A DNA stretch of 64,000 nt. It comes from Cordylochernes scorpioides. Its lineage: Eukaryota > Arthropoda > Arachnida > Pseudoscorpiones > Chernetidae. A program made the position numbers and the translations under genes. Positions 10,370-19,849 of the stretch are shown piece by piece. The DNA is taken from contig CP092886.1 of NCBI GenBank assembly GCA_030710605.1, forward strand, positions 165,508,573-165,572,572. The letters are read 5' to 3'. The notes below the pieces were generated by a model. It was given only the letters and a program-made list of their open reading frames with translations, made no database searches and had not been told where the DNA came from. Position 1 is the first letter of the stretch; the number at the start of each line of letters is the position of its first letter.

Positions 10370-10490
10370 AGCGGGACGTTTCACAAGAGTGACATCCACG
10401 GCGCCAATTTATAATTGTAACGAATAGTGTTTGAATAAAACATTTAATCGGGTAAACCCGGGCGTTGCCCGGGTCATTCGTCTAGTTAAT
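10370..10490 (-). repeat. 'Cccgggc-hairpin' repeat, truncated copy
   Basis: Reverse-strand copy of the element at 17578-18295: shows the GC hairpin GACCCGGGCAACGCCCGGG followed by the conserved 'ttacaattataaattggcgc' segment, then breaks off. No coding capacity. Confidence 0.65.
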
Positions 10491-10702
10491 ATATAGTCAC
10501 GACCGTCTTTCCTCAATTCCTCATCGCTGTCACGGATGCGCGCGCATCATCATTATGATCATTATCATTATCTAATGATAATAATAATTATTATTATTAG
10601 TATATTATTATTATTAATATATATAGTCACGACCGTCTTTCCTCAATTCCTCATCGGCCGCTGTCACGGATGCGCGCGCATCATCATTATGATCATTATC
10701 TT
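10486..10702. repeat. Direct duplication of an ~86-bp segment
   Basis: Bases 10486-10572 recur at 10613-10702: both contain 'tatagtcacgaccgtctttc', 'cacggatgcgcgcgcatcat' and a run of 'cattatgatcattatc'. The second copy has a 4-base insertion (GCCG). Between them lies a simple TAATAAT-rich stretch. Confidence 0.75.
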
Positions 10703-10739
10703 CTATAGAAGCTTCTATCTTTATAATTATGTATATTTA

Positions 10740-10945
10740 CAAAAAGTCAATTCGGTCGCGCCTCTAGCGGTGAAAATGAGGGGTAATACCAGCTGACCTA
10801 ATGTACATGTAAAGTTTGGAGCGGGACGTTTCACAAGAGTGACATCCACAGCTCCAATTTATAATTGTAACAAATAGTATTTGAATAAAAACATTCAATC
10901 GGGTAAAACACGGGCGTTGCCCGGGTCATGAGAGACTTTCTGAGC
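10740..10945 (-). repeat. 'Cccgggc-hairpin' repeat, second truncated copy
   Basis: Another reverse-strand copy, with the hairpin at 10912-10926, the 'ggcgcc'-region variant 'ggagctgtggatgtcactc', and an inner part ('cgcctctagcggtgaaaatg') that matches the element at about 18058-18075. 10946-11310 shows nothing I can name. Confidence 0.6.
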
Positions 10946-11309
10946 CATCTCTGGACTAATAAATCGACACACTACAGGATCAAGCCCCATACATGATTCT
11001 CCCAGTATAGCAATGGCTTTAAATGAACATAAATCAAGTACTATATACAATTCAATATTAACATGAGCCCCCCCCAAAAAAAAGAAAACTATTTACACTA
11101 GTTTCAATTTGCATTTCTGTTGTTCTCATCGTACTCTGAATTTGTAGAATTAAATTATTCACTATAGTGTTAATCAGAGAATTCCATGAGAGCCCTGCGT
11201 TTTACCAAGTTTCTTTACAAAGAGATTCTCCTTTTCGGGTAGCTATCTGTACCTTTACATATTACCCAGTATGAAGTTCTTCTCCTGGTTAATCACCTTT
11301 ATGTATCAT

Positions 11310-11440
11310 AAGGAACAATTTGTATTATAGATTATAAACACAAAGTAATAAGACCAAATCCAAATAAATAAAGTGTGTTATGTTTTGGTAACAGCATTGT
11401 TACCATCTTCAGACAAAAGTATATACAGGTAAAAAAGTAC
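11310..11440. repeat. Family A foldback repeat, copy 7, left part
   Basis: One family A arm with the GGTAACA stem at about 11388, interrupted by the gypsy element at 11445. Confidence 0.75.
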
Positions 11441-11444
11441 CTTT

Positions 11445-11619
11445 TGTTTTGTTTCTTCAAGGGAATCGGGCTACGATGGTGAACACTTCTTTATTTAAGA
11501 ACGGAACTTACTAACTAACCGACAGCTTCCAATTATCTCTATATATATCCTAACTCGTGCTGTCTATATGCAAAACCATATTTACATATTTACATCTAAA
11601 TATTTACAATTACGTCACA
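11445..11619 (-). repeat. Gypsy 3' LTR (175 bp)
   Basis: On the minus strand it starts TGTGACGTAA and ends AAACAAAACA. It is identical to the 5' LTR as read here and lies next to the polypurine tract at 11620-11630. Confidence 0.95.
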
Positions 11620-11641
11620 TCTCCCCTCTTAGAGATTAGTT

Positions 11642-14600
11642 CTAATCATCTCCAAAACGTCTGGGCGGACGAACTGTTCTTCCAGAGCGAGTCCTATAAA
11701 ATGCCTCTTTAGGAGATGTTGATGATCCGGTCACATCCGTAGGAGCATCTGAGGTGTGTGTGTTGGCCTCTGGGCAATTTATATATGGCTCCTCGTCTGG
11801 CTCGAAGTGTGGAGGCCCTGGAGACCTCTGACCAGTAGGAAGTAGATGGAAGCGATTTCTTCTAACACTTCCTCTCGGTGTGTCAACCACATAAGATCTA
11901 GGAGTATCTGCTTTGGAAATGATGACTCCGGGAGTCTTAAGGTCCGTCAGCCAAACTCGATCATTCACATCCAATGGAGGCAGTTCTCGTACTCCTTTTG
12001 CTCGATCATAGTAGTATTTTTGTTTTTTCCTCTGAATAGCTTCATGATTTTTCCAATTCTTTAAATTGGGTGGTTGGTGTTGTTTCGCTGGTGTTGGAAT
12101 AGTGGTGCGAACCCGCCGTCCCATGCTAAGTTCTGCTGGGCTGAAGCCATTCGCAAGTGGTGTAGCTCGATATGCCAGCAAAGCCAGATATGGATCCTTT
12201 GACTTGCTAATTCTTTCTTTAACAATTTTTACGAAAGATTCTATGAAGCCGTTACTCTGCGGGTATCTTGGACTGGAGGTGACATGAGTAAATCCGTATT
12301 CGTGGGCAAATTCCTTGAATAGTGATCCGAACTGGGGGCCATTGTCACTCCGAACTTCCAAGGGAATTCCGTGCCTTGCAAAGATGGACTTACAGTGGAC
12401 TATTATGGAAGCTGATGTCATGTCCTCTAATCTTGCAATTTCTGGGTATCTTGAATAATAGTCTGCTATTACCAAGTAGTTTTGGCCCTTTAGTGTAAAG
12501 AGGTCAACTCCAACTTTCTCCCAAGGGCAATTTGGAAGCTCTGAGGGTATTAGTGGCTGATGTCGATTTGTTCTTTCCTCAATACACATAGGACATGTTC
12601 GGACCATCTCCTCAATTTCGCTTGTGATCCGGGGCCACCAGACGGATCCTTTGGCCCTTTCCCGACATTTCACTATCCCGAGGTGTCCTTCATGGATTCT
12701 TTGGAGCAACCCTTTCCTGATATTCTCTGGGATAACGTATCTTGACCCTTTCAGGAGAATACCATTCTCAACGGAGAAATCATCCTTTGCTGGCCAATAT
12801 TGACTTTCGGACATGGAGACATTTGTTCTCTCCGGCCATCCTTCCTGGGTGTATTTCATAATGTTTTGTATAACCTGGTCTTTGTCTTGACTTTCTTTTA
12901 TTTCCTTTACTCGGACATCAGATATGGGCATAAATGAGACAACCTGTTGAACGTAGGCACATAACTCCTCCTCCAATTCCTGAGTCCCGACTTTCGTCCT
13001 AGGTGATCTAGATAGCGCATCCGCCACTATCAAGTTCTTCCCTGGCGTATGTACGATCTTATACGAATATCTCATAATCCGTAGTCTCAATCTCTGAATC
13101 CTAGGTGTGAGATCATCGATGTTTTTGGAAGTAAAGATCGGTACTAGTGGTTTGTGGTCAGTTTCAAGAGTGATCACCAGGCCTTGGATGTATTGCTTGA
13201 ATTTCTCACAAGCCCAGGTGATAGCCAGCGCCTCTTTTTCGATTTGGGCATAACGCTTTTCTGTTTCAGAGAGCGTTCTAGAAGCATATGCGATGACTTG
13301 TCTCAGTCCGTCTTTGGTTTGCCATATTACTGCGCCTAGCCCAAAAGATGAAGCATCGGCTGATACTGTGATAGGCAAAGAAGGATCATACAAGGCTAAC
13401 CCTGGCGCAGAAGTGAGATTTTTCTTTATCTGGTCAAATGCCCGATCTTGATCATCTCCCCAAATCCATTCTTCTTTCTTTGACAGTAACTTGTTCATTG
13501 GATGCGCTATCTCCGCTAAGTTGGGGACAAATCTAGCTGAAAAATTTACCATTCCTAAAAATTGTTTTAGTTCCTTGACAGATCTCGGTTTGGGAAACTC
13601 CAGTATAGCTCGTTTTCTTTTGGGGTCTACTTGAATCCCGTTAGGACCAATTTGATGACCTAAAAACTTAATAGTTGTAACTGCAAATTTGCATTTATCC
13701 TTGTTCAAGGTAAGTCCTGATTTAGAAATTCTTGTTAATACTGTTTCGAGTCTTTTATCATGTTCTTCTTGGCATGAACCATAAACCATTATGTCATCCA
13801 TATGGCACAGAGTTCCTTCTAGTCCTTCCAATATTTGACCCATTCTTTTCTGAAAAATTTCCGGAGCGGAAGAGATACCGAAAGGTAACCTCTTAAACCG
13901 AAATCTCCCAAATGGAGTGATAAATGTGGTAAGTGCTGACGACTCTGAAGACAGTGGTATTTGCCAGAATCCACTATTGGCATCCAACTTTGTGAATACT
14001 TTAGCTCCTTTCAACTGGGCTAGCGTATGTTCTACCACCGGGATTGGGTGTATTTCCCTTAGAATATTTTTATTGAGTATTGAGAGATCGACACATATTC
14101 TTAATTTTCCCGAAGGTTTTGCAACGAGAACCATGGGCGAACACCATTCCGAAGAACCCTCAACCTTTTCAATTACGCCATTTGCCGTCATTCTCTCCAG
14201 TTCCATTTGAAGTTCTTTCATTAGAGGTATAGGTACTCTTCTTGGTGTATATATCGAATAAGGTTTTGCCCCTTCTTTCAACTTTATTTCGTATGGAATG
14301 TCTATTTTTCCCAGTCCATTAAATAACTTAGGAAACTTGAGCATTGGGTCTAGCTTGGTAGGAGCATGATCTTCGACAATATTGATCCTCCTAACGAGAC
14401 CTAGGATCTCGCTAGCCCTACAGCTTAGTAAAGGTCGGGCAACCCCTTTAACGATGTAGATGGTCTCTTCGCACTTCTGCCTTTTTGATTCCAAAAAAGC
14501 CTGGAACATTCCATTGACCTCTATCTTCTTGGAAACAGCAAAAAGATTCTTATCGGCCTTCTCCGTCTTGAGGTATCCAAAATGTTGCAAGTATATCCCT

Positions 14601-15562
14601 TCTGGCATAACCGAAACCTCTGCTCCTGTATCGATTTTGAATTTTATGGGCTGGTCATTCACCTTTATCACTTCACACCACTTATCTTCCGCATTCTCCT
14701 GCATTCCCACTATTCCAATGAATGCATAATTTTGGGAGCTTGATACTTCTTGTACGGTTTTAGTGTGACAAACCTTGGCAAAATGACCTTTCTTTCTGCA
14801 CTTGTTGCAAATAGCATCCCTAGCAGGACATTGTTCTTTCGAATGTCCTGGGTAATATCCACATCGGATACATTTACGTTTCTCATTAGAAGACCATCCT
14901 TGAGGATTCTTTGGAAAATTAGAATTGTACGTTTTTGTACCTTTCATTCTTGTTTTCTGGAAATTTGTGCCATTTCTCCCTCCTTTCCTGTCAATCACAT
15001 CCACGTTCCGCTTTTCAGTGTCTTGCCTGATTTCTTTTTGTTGATTTTTTACACTTTCTGATTGGCGCACAATCTGGATTGCCTTCTCCAAGGTTAGTTC
15101 CGATTCTAACTGTAATTTCTCAGAAAGATTAAAGTTTTTCACTCCAACTACCAAGCGATCCCTGATCATCTCTTCTTTTAAGCTACCATAGCTGCAGGTT
15201 TCTGCCAGCACATAGAGATTGGTTATGAATTCCTCTACAGGTTCCGTCTCCCCTTGACTTCTTCTATTGAATTTTGCTCTTTCATAAATAACATTTCTTT
15301 TTCCTATGAAATAGTCCTGAAATTTGGACGCCACTAGTTTATAGTCATTAATTTGCGCTTCACTTAAATTAAATAAGATCAAGATTTCTTCTGCTTTATC
15401 GCCCATTATGTAAATCAGAGCATTTACTTGCTCACTTTCACTTTTCTCTGAAAGTCCTGAAGCGATTCTGTATCTTTGAAATCTTTTGAACCATATCGGC
15501 CATTCATTGGGTTTGCCGAAATTGAATCCTTCTGGAGCAGCTACTTGTATATAATTAGCCAT
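11642..15562 (-). CDS. gag-pol: Gypsy gag-pol polyprotein, 1306 residues, intact
   Basis: Single fused gag-pol polyprotein. Residues 1-225 form gag (capsid-like). Two CCHC zinc knuckles for RNA binding lie at 231-265 (C-x2-C pattern at 'CIRCGY' and 'CNKCRKKGH'). The aspartic protease active site is DTGA at 311. Reverse transcriptase spans about 430-620, with the first aspartate in 'FTKLDANSG' (527) and the catalytic box CHMDD (586-590) in place of the common YxDD. RNase H starts near 735 ('SADASS'). Integrase follows, with an HHCC module ('HEGHLG' to 'CPMCIEE') and a DDE core ('GVDLF', 'RSDNGPQ', 'GFIESF'). Length and order match a full Ty3/gypsy polyprotein; there is no env. All key catalytic residues are present. 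The first ATG (15562) lies about 110 bp inside the 5' LTR. Confidence 0.95.
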   Translation of the reverse strand: MANYIQVAAPEGFNFGKPNEWPIWFKRFQRYRIASGLSEKSESEQVNALIYIMGDKAEEILILFNLSEAQINDYKLVASKFQDYFIGKRNVIYERAKFNRRSQGETEPVEEFITNLYVLAETCSYGSLKEEMIRDRLVVGVKNFNLSEKLQLESELTLEKAIQIVRQSESVKNQQKEIRQDTEKRNVDVIDRKGGRNGTNFQKTRMKGTKTYNSNFPKNPQGWSSNEKRKCIRCGYYPGHSKEQCPARDAICNKCRKKGHFAKVCHTKTVQEVSSSQNYAFIGIVGMQENAEDKWCEVIKVNDQPIKFKIDTGAEVSVMPEGIYLQHFGYLKTEKADKNLFAVSKKIEVNGMFQAFLESKRQKCEETIYIVKGVARPLLSCRASEILGLVRRINIVEDHAPTKLDPMLKFPKLFNGLGKIDIPYEIKLKEGAKPYSIYTPRRVPIPLMKELQMELERMTANGVIEKVEGSSEWCSPMVLVAKPSGKLRICVDLSILNKNILREIHPIPVVEHTLAQLKGAKVFTKLDANSGFWQIPLSSESSALTTFITPFGRFRFKRLPFGISSAPEIFQKRMGQILEGLEGTLCHMDDIMVYGSCQEEHDKRLETVLTRISKSGLTLNKDKCKFAVTTIKFLGHQIGPNGIQVDPKRKRAILEFPKPRSVKELKQFLGMVNFSARFVPNLAEIAHPMNKLLSKKEEWIWGDDQDRAFDQIKKNLTSAPGLALYDPSLPITVSADASSFGLGAVIWQTKDGLRQVIAYASRTLSETEKRYAQIEKEALAITWACEKFKQYIQGLVITLETDHKPLVPIFTSKNIDDLTPRIQRLRLRIMRYSYKIVHTPGKNLIVADALSRSPRTKVGTQELEEELCAYVQQVVSFMPISDVRVKEIKESQDKDQVIQNIMKYTQEGWPERTNVSMSESQYWPAKDDFSVENGILLKGSRYVIPENIRKGLLQRIHEGHLGIVKCRERAKGSVWWPRITSEIEEMVRTCPMCIEERTNRHQPLIPSELPNCPWEKVGVDLFTLKGQNYLVIADYYSRYPEIARLEDMTSASIIVHCKSIFARHGIPLEVRSDNGPQFGSLFKEFAHEYGFTHVTSSPRYPQSNGFIESFVKIVKERISKSKDPYLALLAYRATPLANGFSPAELSMGRRVRTTIPTPAKQHQPPNLKNWKNHEAIQRKKQKYYYDRAKGVRELPPLDVNDRVWLTDLKTPGVIISKADTPRSYVVDTPRGSVRRNRFHLLPTGQRSPGPPHFEPDEEPYINCPEANTHTSDAPTDVTGSSTSPKEAFYRTRSGRTVRPPRRFGDD

Positions 15563-15660
15563 TTTTTTCTCCTTTTCTTAAAAAAAATCTTATATTTCAA
15601 CTTTATAATTTTGAAAATTGCTTTTACGCTTTTACCGCTTTTACGCTTATACCGCTTTTA

Positions 15661-15671
15661 CGCTGCCACCA
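15661..15671 (-). promoter_or_regulatory. Gypsy primer-binding site
   Basis: TGGTGGCAGCG on the minus strand, directly abutting the 5' LTR; TGG pairs with the CCA end of a tRNA. The tRNA identity is not determined here. Confidence 0.8.
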
Positions 15672-15846
15672 TGTTTTGTTTCTTCAAGGGAATCGGGCTA
15701 CGATGGTGAACACTTCTTTATTTAAGAACGGAACTTACTAACTAACCGACAGCTTCCAATTATCTCTATATATATCCTAACTCGTGCTGTCTATATGCAA
15801 AACCATATTTACATATTTACATCTAAATATTTACAATTACGTCACA
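15672..15846 (-). repeat. Gypsy 5' LTR (175 bp)
   Basis: Identical to the copy at 11445-11619 and followed by the target repeat CCTTT. At 175 bp it is short for a gypsy LTR. Confidence 0.95.
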
Positions 15847-15851
15847 CCTTT

Positions 15852-16040
15852 TTCCAAAGATGGTTACAAAACTGTTACCAAAACGTCACACACTATTTAT
15901 TTATTGGGATTTACTTTATATGACCAAATCCTCCAATTAATAAAGTATGTGTGATGTTTCTGTAACAGCGTTGGTAAAAGCGTTGTTACCAAAATGTCAG
16001 ATTCAGTATTTGGTCTTATTATCATATGCCTCTAATCTAT
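15852..16040. repeat. Family A foldback repeat, copy 7, right part
   Basis: Resumes after the gypsy element with 'ccaaagatggttacaaaact' and a GTTACC stem, then a further diverged arm to about 16040. 16041-16450 is AT-rich with nothing recognisable. Confidence 0.65.
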
Positions 16041-16450
16041 AATCAAATTTATAATTTATTACCATGAAGTATGTTTAAGTGATCCTCCTCACTAATGTGG
16101 TACTTTTTAAATGTCAACTAAACACTTTAATTTTTGAGAAAATCATTTGTGCATAACACCAGTTGGAGTTGTTCTAGGCCTTCAAAATTCCATCAAATAC
16201 AAAGCAATACCTTGTTTTTGTACTTTTTATATTAATATGAGTTGGGGAACCACTTTAGGATGGACCTATAATTATAGTTTTTTTTTTTTCAAATAAATCA
16301 TTTTTAATCATATCTAAACTTTCTTTTGATAAAATAGTTTATGGATAAGTAGCAAATGATGCTGTCTTAACTGGAAGCTGAGCTTAGCAAGTGTCAATGC
16401 ATAAGGCAGTGCTCTACATCTCCTTTTAACTTTGGCTATTTTTAGGTGTA

Positions 16451-16624
16451 CAGTAGAACTCCCTGTAAAGGACACTTATTTGCAGAGCTAAAGTGCCCTT
16501 TAGGGAGAGGTATCCCCTTACTGGAGAGTTGTCAATTAGTAAAACTGGTAATTTTGGTGATTAAAAGTGTCCTTTGTAGATAGGTGTCCTCTAGCGGGAG
16601 TGTCCTCTCATGGAGGTTCTACTG
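16451..16624. mobile_element. Pogo/Tigger-like MITE, complete (174 bp)
   Basis: Starts CAGTAGAACTCCCTGTAAAG and ends GGAGGTTCTACTG, flanked by TA on both sides (16449-16450, 16625-16626). TA duplication and CAGTAGAACC-type ends mark a non-autonomous pogo-family element. No transposase is inside. Confidence 0.85.
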
Positions 16625-16930
16625 TACAACCACACTCAATTGTGGTATTCCATGTTCAATGGAAAGCCTGTGTGTACCTTTGCTGAGAGTAGATGAAACA
16701 ACACAATATTTCACCATTCTCAGTGGTGAGTCTTCAGGATAGAATATTTTTATGCATTTTGATACAATAAAGTTGCAGGAGGATATTAGTCATATATGAA
16801 AAGAGACATTTGTCATGTTAAAAATGCTTCAGAACATTGCATTACTTTTACCACACCAGTAAATACCTTTACTACTGGTGATAAGGAAAGAGCCACAACA
16901 CCAGTTTTGGAAAATCCATACAAAAGCTAA

Positions 16931-16973
16931 CCTGTATACCATGGTTTCCGGCTTTGGCCCCCATCAGTACAGG
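16931..16973 (-). ncRNA. Hammerhead ribozyme, family B, slightly decayed
   Basis: On the minus strand: CCUGUA (stem I), CUGAUGG, stem II GGGC ... GCC, GGAA, ACCAUGGU (3-bp stem III, palindromic), A (cleavage-site base), UACAGG (stem I, perfect 6-bp partner). The final A of CUGAUGA is G, and the base before GAA has shifted, so this copy is probably weak or dead. The overall fold is the type I hammerhead with a minimal stem III. Confidence 0.7.
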
Positions 16974-17084
16974 AGCGGCTTTGATTTCATAACCTCATAT
17001 AAGATTTAAAAAAAAATTATTTATGCACTTTATCCCAGTACAATATCACATTTGTGCTATTTTTTTCACATCATAGGAGAGATG

Positions 17085-17232
17085 ATAAGGCATAATTTGG
17101 ATTATAGATTATAAACACAAGGTAATAAGACCAAATCCAAATAAATAAATAGTGTGTGACATTTCAGTGACAGCGTTGTTACCAAAATGTCACACACTAT
17201 TTATTTGGATTTGGTCTTATTACCTTGTGATC
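17085..17232. repeat. Family A foldback repeat, copy 8
   Basis: Compact foldback of about 148 bp whose arms meet at a GTGACAGCGTTGTTACC stem. It splits the family B element above. Confidence 0.75.
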
Positions 17233-17577
17233 ATACAGGAGGTGTAATGAAATCAGTTAAATTTACCAAAGAGGTGTTTAAGCTGATGAGGTGGCAAGGG
17301 CCAATTTTCAGGCTTGAATACAACATAAGGGGGGTTGCAGGAGGGTATTATTCCTATACCAAAAGAGGCACCTCTTCCTTTAAATATGCATTAGAACTTT
17401 TTCACTAGGGTGATATAGTAATGGATTGTTCTAATTTTAATATTTAATGGGAAAGGTGCATATTTTAGGTATATACATTTTTATATTTTAAAACATCTTG
17501 CAACCCAAAGTGAATGCTGTCAATTATAGGTGAAGCAGGTTTTTACATTCCTTTGATGGAGTTGTTTTTATCTAATA

Positions 17578-18295
17578 CTAGCCGAATGACCCGGGCAACG
17601 CCCAGGTTTTACCCGATTAAATGTTTTTATTCAAATACTATTCGTTACAATTATAAATTGGCGCCGTGGATGTCACTCTTGTGAAACGTCCCGCTCCAAA
17701 CTTTGTGTCTGAGAAGCGATATTTTTATAAAGAGATGATCTGGCTTTGTGTCTTCTGCTCGAATGAATGTTTTTCTGTTAGAATTTTGTTCCTGCACACT
17801 AAAAATGAACTGGCTTCACCCGTGGTTTCAGCTTTTTGGAATTTTTCCCGATATAATTTTTTAGCTGATAATCAAACATGATACAGCAATATTGTCGTCA
17901 TCATTTTCTGACTAAAAAAACAACTATTTTTGCCCCGAACCTGTCAAGTTTATTTTTTATTGTCTAAAAATCCGATAAATATATTTTCCAGATTTTTCTC
18001 TATGTCCTGTCAAAACACATTTTACATGTACATTAGGTCATCTGATATTACCTCCCATCTTCACCGCTAGAGGCGCTGCTTGCGAGCAAAAAGGCAAATT
18101 TGCAACGCAATTTGCAAATAACTCTAAGAATATTCGGGATAGAGACCTGAAATTTTCACTATAAGTTTTTCCAGATTCTACTCTATATATTATTAAAATT
18201 TCAGTCAGATTAGTTACGTATTGTGGACGTGTATAGCCGACATAGATACACACACACATACATACATACACTGACTTTTATATATATAGGGATAT
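17578..18295 (+). mobile_element. 'Cccgggc-hairpin' non-autonomous retroelement, longest copy (~720 bp)
   Basis: Begins TACTAGCCGAATGACCCGGG with a stable GC hairpin. It contains 'aattggcgccgtggatgtca' and 'cgctagaggcgctgc', and ends in a simple-repeat tail (ACACACACATACATACATAC, then CTTTTATATATATAG). The fixed start and microsatellite tail resemble RTE-type SINE/LINE 3' ends, but I cannot assign the family firmly. No reverse transcriptase frame is present. Confidence 0.55.
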
Positions 18296-18374
18296 CATAT
18301 TTTCCTTTTCGCAGAAAATCTTTTAAAATGATTAGATTATACACACACACTATGAACATAGAGAGCTCTTTTTG

Positions 18375-18450
18375 TCTAAACACAAAAGAGGTAATAAGAC
18401 CAAATTCAAATGATTAATTTTATTTGGATTTGGCCGTGTTTATAATCTAC
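18375..18450. repeat. Family A fragment
   Basis: Short piece with 'gaggtaataagaccaaattc' facing 'tatttggatttggccgtgtt'; the hairpin core is deleted. Confidence 0.55.
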
Positions 18451-18545
18451 TAGCCGAATGACCCGGGCAACGCCCGGGGTTTACCCAATTAAATGCTTTT
18501 ATTAAAATACTATTCGTTACAATTATAAATTGGCGCCGTGGATGT
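18448..18545 (+). repeat. 'Cccgggc-hairpin' repeat, 5' end copy
   Basis: Begins CTACTAGCCGAATGACCCGG as at 17578 and stops at 'cgtggatgtcattcttgta', directly before the tRNA-like block. Confidence 0.65.
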
Positions 18546-18593
18546 CATTCTTGTATAATATATAAATGAGTTTTAAAAATTGTAAAAAAAAAA

Positions 18594-18667
18594 ATGCATC
18601 GGCCGGGAATCGAACCTGAGGCGCCCGCGTGGCAGGCGAGCATTCTACCACTGAACCAAAAGCAAAC
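18594..18667 (-). tRNA. tRNA-Gly(GCC)-like gene with broken acceptor stem (pseudogene or SINE head)
   Basis: On the minus strand the D arm (GGTTCAGTGGTAGAATGC), the anticodon arm with loop CTGCCAC (anticodon GCC), and the T arm (GGTTCGATTCC) are all canonical for tRNA-Gly(GCC). The 3' acceptor strand CCGATGC would need GCATCGG at the 5' end, but the sequence there is TTGCTTT, so the acceptor cannot close. A run of 12 T follows directly, a strong polymerase III terminator. The internal promoter boxes are intact, so it may be transcribed although it cannot be a working tRNA. Confidence 0.7.
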
Positions 18668-18707
18668 GGTGACAGAAGTGTCTCGCACATTGGCGGCACC
18701 AAATGAT

Positions 18708-18729
18708 GGGGGGGGGGGGGGGGGGGGGG
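18708..18729 (+). repeat. Homopolymer run of 22 G
   Basis: Uninterrupted G tract next to the tRNA-like block. A run of the same length occurs at 34734-34755. Length is unreliable in any sequencing method. Confidence 0.9.
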
Positions 18730-19016
18730 CAAAGGTGGCGTGATCGTAGTCGACCAATAGGAGGGCGCCATTCCAAAAAAAAAGCAAACCGTGACAGAGG
18801 CGATGAAGAATGACGCTCGTAACTGTATATAGAATAATCCAAATTGTGCCTTATATCAGCTTTTTTTGACTAATTTGCTGGGGTTTCAGGAAAGCCCTTG
18901 GGGTATTAGTTATCAAGCCTAAATGAGAGAGAGAGATATGTACAGGCTTTACAAAAAAGGTAAATTCAATTGATGCCTGCACCAAACATCTTCCAAAATC
19001 TTGTATTATAGAATCA

Positions 19017-19475
19017 TGATAAGGCACAATTTGGATTATAGATTAGAACTACAAGATAATAAGCCCAATTCCAAATAAACAAATAGTGTGACATTTCTCT
19101 AACAGTGTTGTTAACATCATCAGAAACAAAAAAGGTAAACCTATAAATTAGAACTGCAAGGTAATAAGACCAAATCCAAATAAATATTGCGACGTTTCAG
19201 TAACAGTGTTGTTACCATCATCAGACAAAAGACAGAATCCATAGATTAGAACTACAGGGTATTGATAAGGCACAATTTGGATTATAGATTATAAACACAA
19301 GGTAATAATAATATGTATCTATTTATTTGGATTTGGTCTTATTACCTTGTGTTTAACTACAGGGTAATAAAACCAAATCCAAATGAATAGTGTGTGACCT
19401 TTCGGTAACAATATTGCTATTGAAATGCCCCATACTATTTTTTATTTGAATTTGGTCTTATTACCTTGTTGTTAC
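19017..19475. repeat. Cluster of four family A partial copies
   Basis: Successive arms start at about 19017, 19150, 19262 and 19365, each with the 'ataagaccaaatccaaat' or mirrored segment. Only parts of the hairpin core are kept. This suggests repeated insertion of family A into itself. Confidence 0.65.
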
Positions 19476-19600
19476 AGAATCATTCCACTTATATGTAGAT
19501 ATCTTTATTGAGCCCAATCTGGATTCTGCAGGTGAAATACAAACCATTGGATATTTCTCTTGACATCTAAACAGACTCCTCATGTGCCAATTTGCAAGTA

Positions 19601-19775
19601 CAGTAGAACCTCCCTTTAGCGGACACCCCACTAGCAGATACCTCTCTACAAAAGACAGTTTTCATTTGCAAAATTACCATTTTCGCAATTTAGAAACTCT
19701 CCGGTAAGAGGACACCTCTCCCTAAAGGACACTTTGGCTCTGCAATTAGGTGTCCTTTACAGGGAGGTTCTACTG
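19601..19775. mobile_element. Pogo/Tigger-like MITE, complete (175 bp)
   Basis: CAGTAGAACCTCCCTTTAGC at the left, GGGAGGTTCTACTG at the right, TA flanks on both sides. Internal GGACACC-type repeats match the copy at 16451. Confidence 0.88.
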
Positions 19776-19849
19776 TACTACATTTTCTTGTACATATGTA
19801 GTTATGTGATGTTCTTATAAGCAGTCATAGTGATTTTCTTATCCTTTAC

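Larger units (their letters stand above)
11445..15846 (-). mobile_element. Complete Ty3/gypsy LTR retrotransposon (4402 bp), very young
   Basis: Two 175-bp LTRs (11445-11619 and 15672-15846) that I read as identical, flanked by the 5-bp direct repeat CCTTT (11440-11444 and 15847-15851). On the minus strand the 5' LTR is followed at once by TGGTGGCAGCG, a primer-binding site with the expected TGG start, and the 3' LTR is preceded by the polypurine tract AAGAGGGGAGA. A single open gag-pol frame fills the interior. Identical LTRs plus an open frame mean recent insertion and possible activity. It landed in a family A foldback. Confidence 0.96.
16735..17415 (-). repeat. Family B retrozyme-like repeat, copy 1 (with nested family A)
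   Basis: Matches the copies at 45000-45330 and 53270-53460: shared blocks include a run with 'gttgcaggaggatatta', 'aacaccagttttgg', the hammerhead region, 'tgaaatcagttaaatttacc' and 'gcacctcttcc'. A family A foldback (17085-17232) is inserted in it. No ORF of note; the element appears to be a non-coding RNA transposon. Confidence 0.65.

Noticed and set aside
18523-18842. Proline-rich frames on the minus strand
   Set aside because: They read through the 22-G run and the tRNA-like block; no family resemblance.
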